64,000 nt of DNA from Struthidea cinerea. Lineage: Eukaryota; Chordata; Aves; Passeriformes; Corcoracidae. Positions within the stretch are counted from its first letter, which is position 1, and every line of letters starts with the position of its first letter. Location: contig VZTI01003365.1 in assembly GCA_013397865.1 (NCBI GenBank), forward strand, positions 248,001-312,000, written 5' to 3'. This document shows, piece after piece, positions 63,165 through 64,000 of this stretch. Position numbers and translations under genes: made by a program. Under the pieces are notes generated by a model. The model did not search any database, was not told the DNA's origin, and saw nothing but the letters and a program-made list of their open reading frames with translations.

Positions 63165-64000
63165 TTTTTCTACCAGTAAAACTGCATGCAGCAACAATCT
63201 CCCAGGGGTGCTTAAAGCAGCGCTGCCACTTGACTGGATCAAGTGCACCATCAGGACGCTTTAGAAAAACAGTCTTTGAATCAGTCATAGCTATACGAGT
63301 TGCTTTTTTATACGGATTTCAAGGTGTTCTGCAGCAAGTACTTAATACCTTGGGACACCTTTTGGGTCAGGTGATGAGCATTAGCGAGCAAAATCAATGT
63401 AGACACAGATGTTTACAAATTATGACATATATCATAACGCACGCAAGCCCAGGTAAAAGAAAGGCCGGAGGTCTGGCTGCTGCGTCCTTGACAAGGCGGC
63501 ACACACAAAAGTCATCGAGGGCGATCTCCTCACCCGAGGGAGCTTCCCCTAAACTACCCATCGGGCATGCAGGTGGACACAAAGAAGGAGAGAGGGGACT
63601 CTTCGTATGGTGTTCCACGTAGAGGTTTATCGACGTAGAGAGACAGTGATGAAGAGCCAAATTTCAACAAGGCTCCAGGGATTTAATAGTGGGGATAGGA
63701 AAGGCGGGGATAAGGGATACAGCCAATGGGAGAAGGGAAGGAAGGCGGGGTTGAGGCTGAAATAACCAATGGGAATAACACATGGGAGGGACTTAGGGAA
63801 GGAATCAATGGGGTGTCGCGTAGACTAGAACTTCGTAGACCTGATACATGTTTAACCAGGGGAAATGAATATTCATAGTCTGATACGTAAAACAAGGAGG
63901 GGAAAACAAGAACCAATGCTAACAAAATATGCAAAACACAGAACTGGGGGATTATGGGCTCTCACCCTAACCCGAGTGAGAAGTCTGGCTTCCGTCTTTG
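63165..64000 (-). mobile_element. LTR/ERV-like block, continues past the window
   Basis: The final ~0.8 kb changes abruptly to CpG-rich, higher-GC sequence unlike the preceding 9 kb. Three CCAAT strings lie on the plus strand (63723-63727, 63766-63770, 63913-63917), read as ATTGG on the minus strand. A TATTAAAT-like box on the minus strand at about 63683-63691 and a GATAAA string on the minus strand near 63627-63633 follow in the order expected for a minus-oriented LTR whose U3 runs off the right edge. The part left of about 63560 would then be leader or internal sequence. I cannot place the LTR edge, a primer-binding site or a gag domain. Minus (63394-63660) and plus (63230-63622) open frames overlap here and match nothing I recognise. 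Confidence 0.45.

Noticed and set aside
1..64000. Search by eye for tRNA, rRNA, snRNA, CRISPR arrays or operon-like gene clusters
   Set aside because: No cloverleaf box A/B pair, rRNA motif, regularly spaced repeat array or tandem coding frames were found; the window is vertebrate noncoding DNA.

Overview
The window reads as a stretch of bird nuclear genome, most likely a gene desert or the inside of a very long intron. The main clue is CR1 LINE copies with the typical avian 3' end (octamer repeats of the type ATTCTATG, preceded by a GATCTTTAAGGTCCC-like block), together with several endogenous retroviral solo LTRs of kinds common in songbirds and their relatives. The bulk is AT-rich and CpG-poor, with frequent stops in all frames. 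I found no convincing protein-coding gene, tRNA, rRNA or CRISPR array. The many short open frames are what random AT-rich DNA gives, or lie inside repeats. Family assignments for repeats rest on remembered consensus sequences; no database search was run.

Layout. 1-15.7 kb is unique AT-rich DNA with one weak exon-like open frame (minus strand, 12.47-12.66 kb). 15.77-17.41 kb holds the most striking structure: two ~312-bp inverted arms, about 99% identical, flanking a ~958-bp old CR1 fragment, with the right arm sitting inside the 3' end of that same CR1. 17.47-18.09 kb is an ancient L3/CR1-like remnant. 20.9-21.5 kb is an ERV LTR whose promoter-distal half appears flipped. 23.67-24.03 kb is a GC-rich solo LTR, followed by a CR1 tail and a long AT repeat. 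CR1 fragments on the minus strand lie at 28.6, 31.2 and 39.3 kb. Three minus-oriented solo LTRs, each bracketed by its own perfect 5-bp target-site duplication, lie at 36.2, 41.7 and 45.7 kb; the first two are the same family. A second ancient L3/CR1-like remnant is at 52.7-53.5 kb. The last ~0.8 kb is a CpG-rich LTR/ERV-like block running off the end.

Region 35.4-36.1 kb is a GC-richer block that I cannot assign. I saw no new multi-gene biological system here. The interest lies in repeat rearrangements (the palindrome, the flipped LTR half, the internally deleted CR1), in the paired solo LTRs that could recombine, and in a few unexplained non-repeat blocks.
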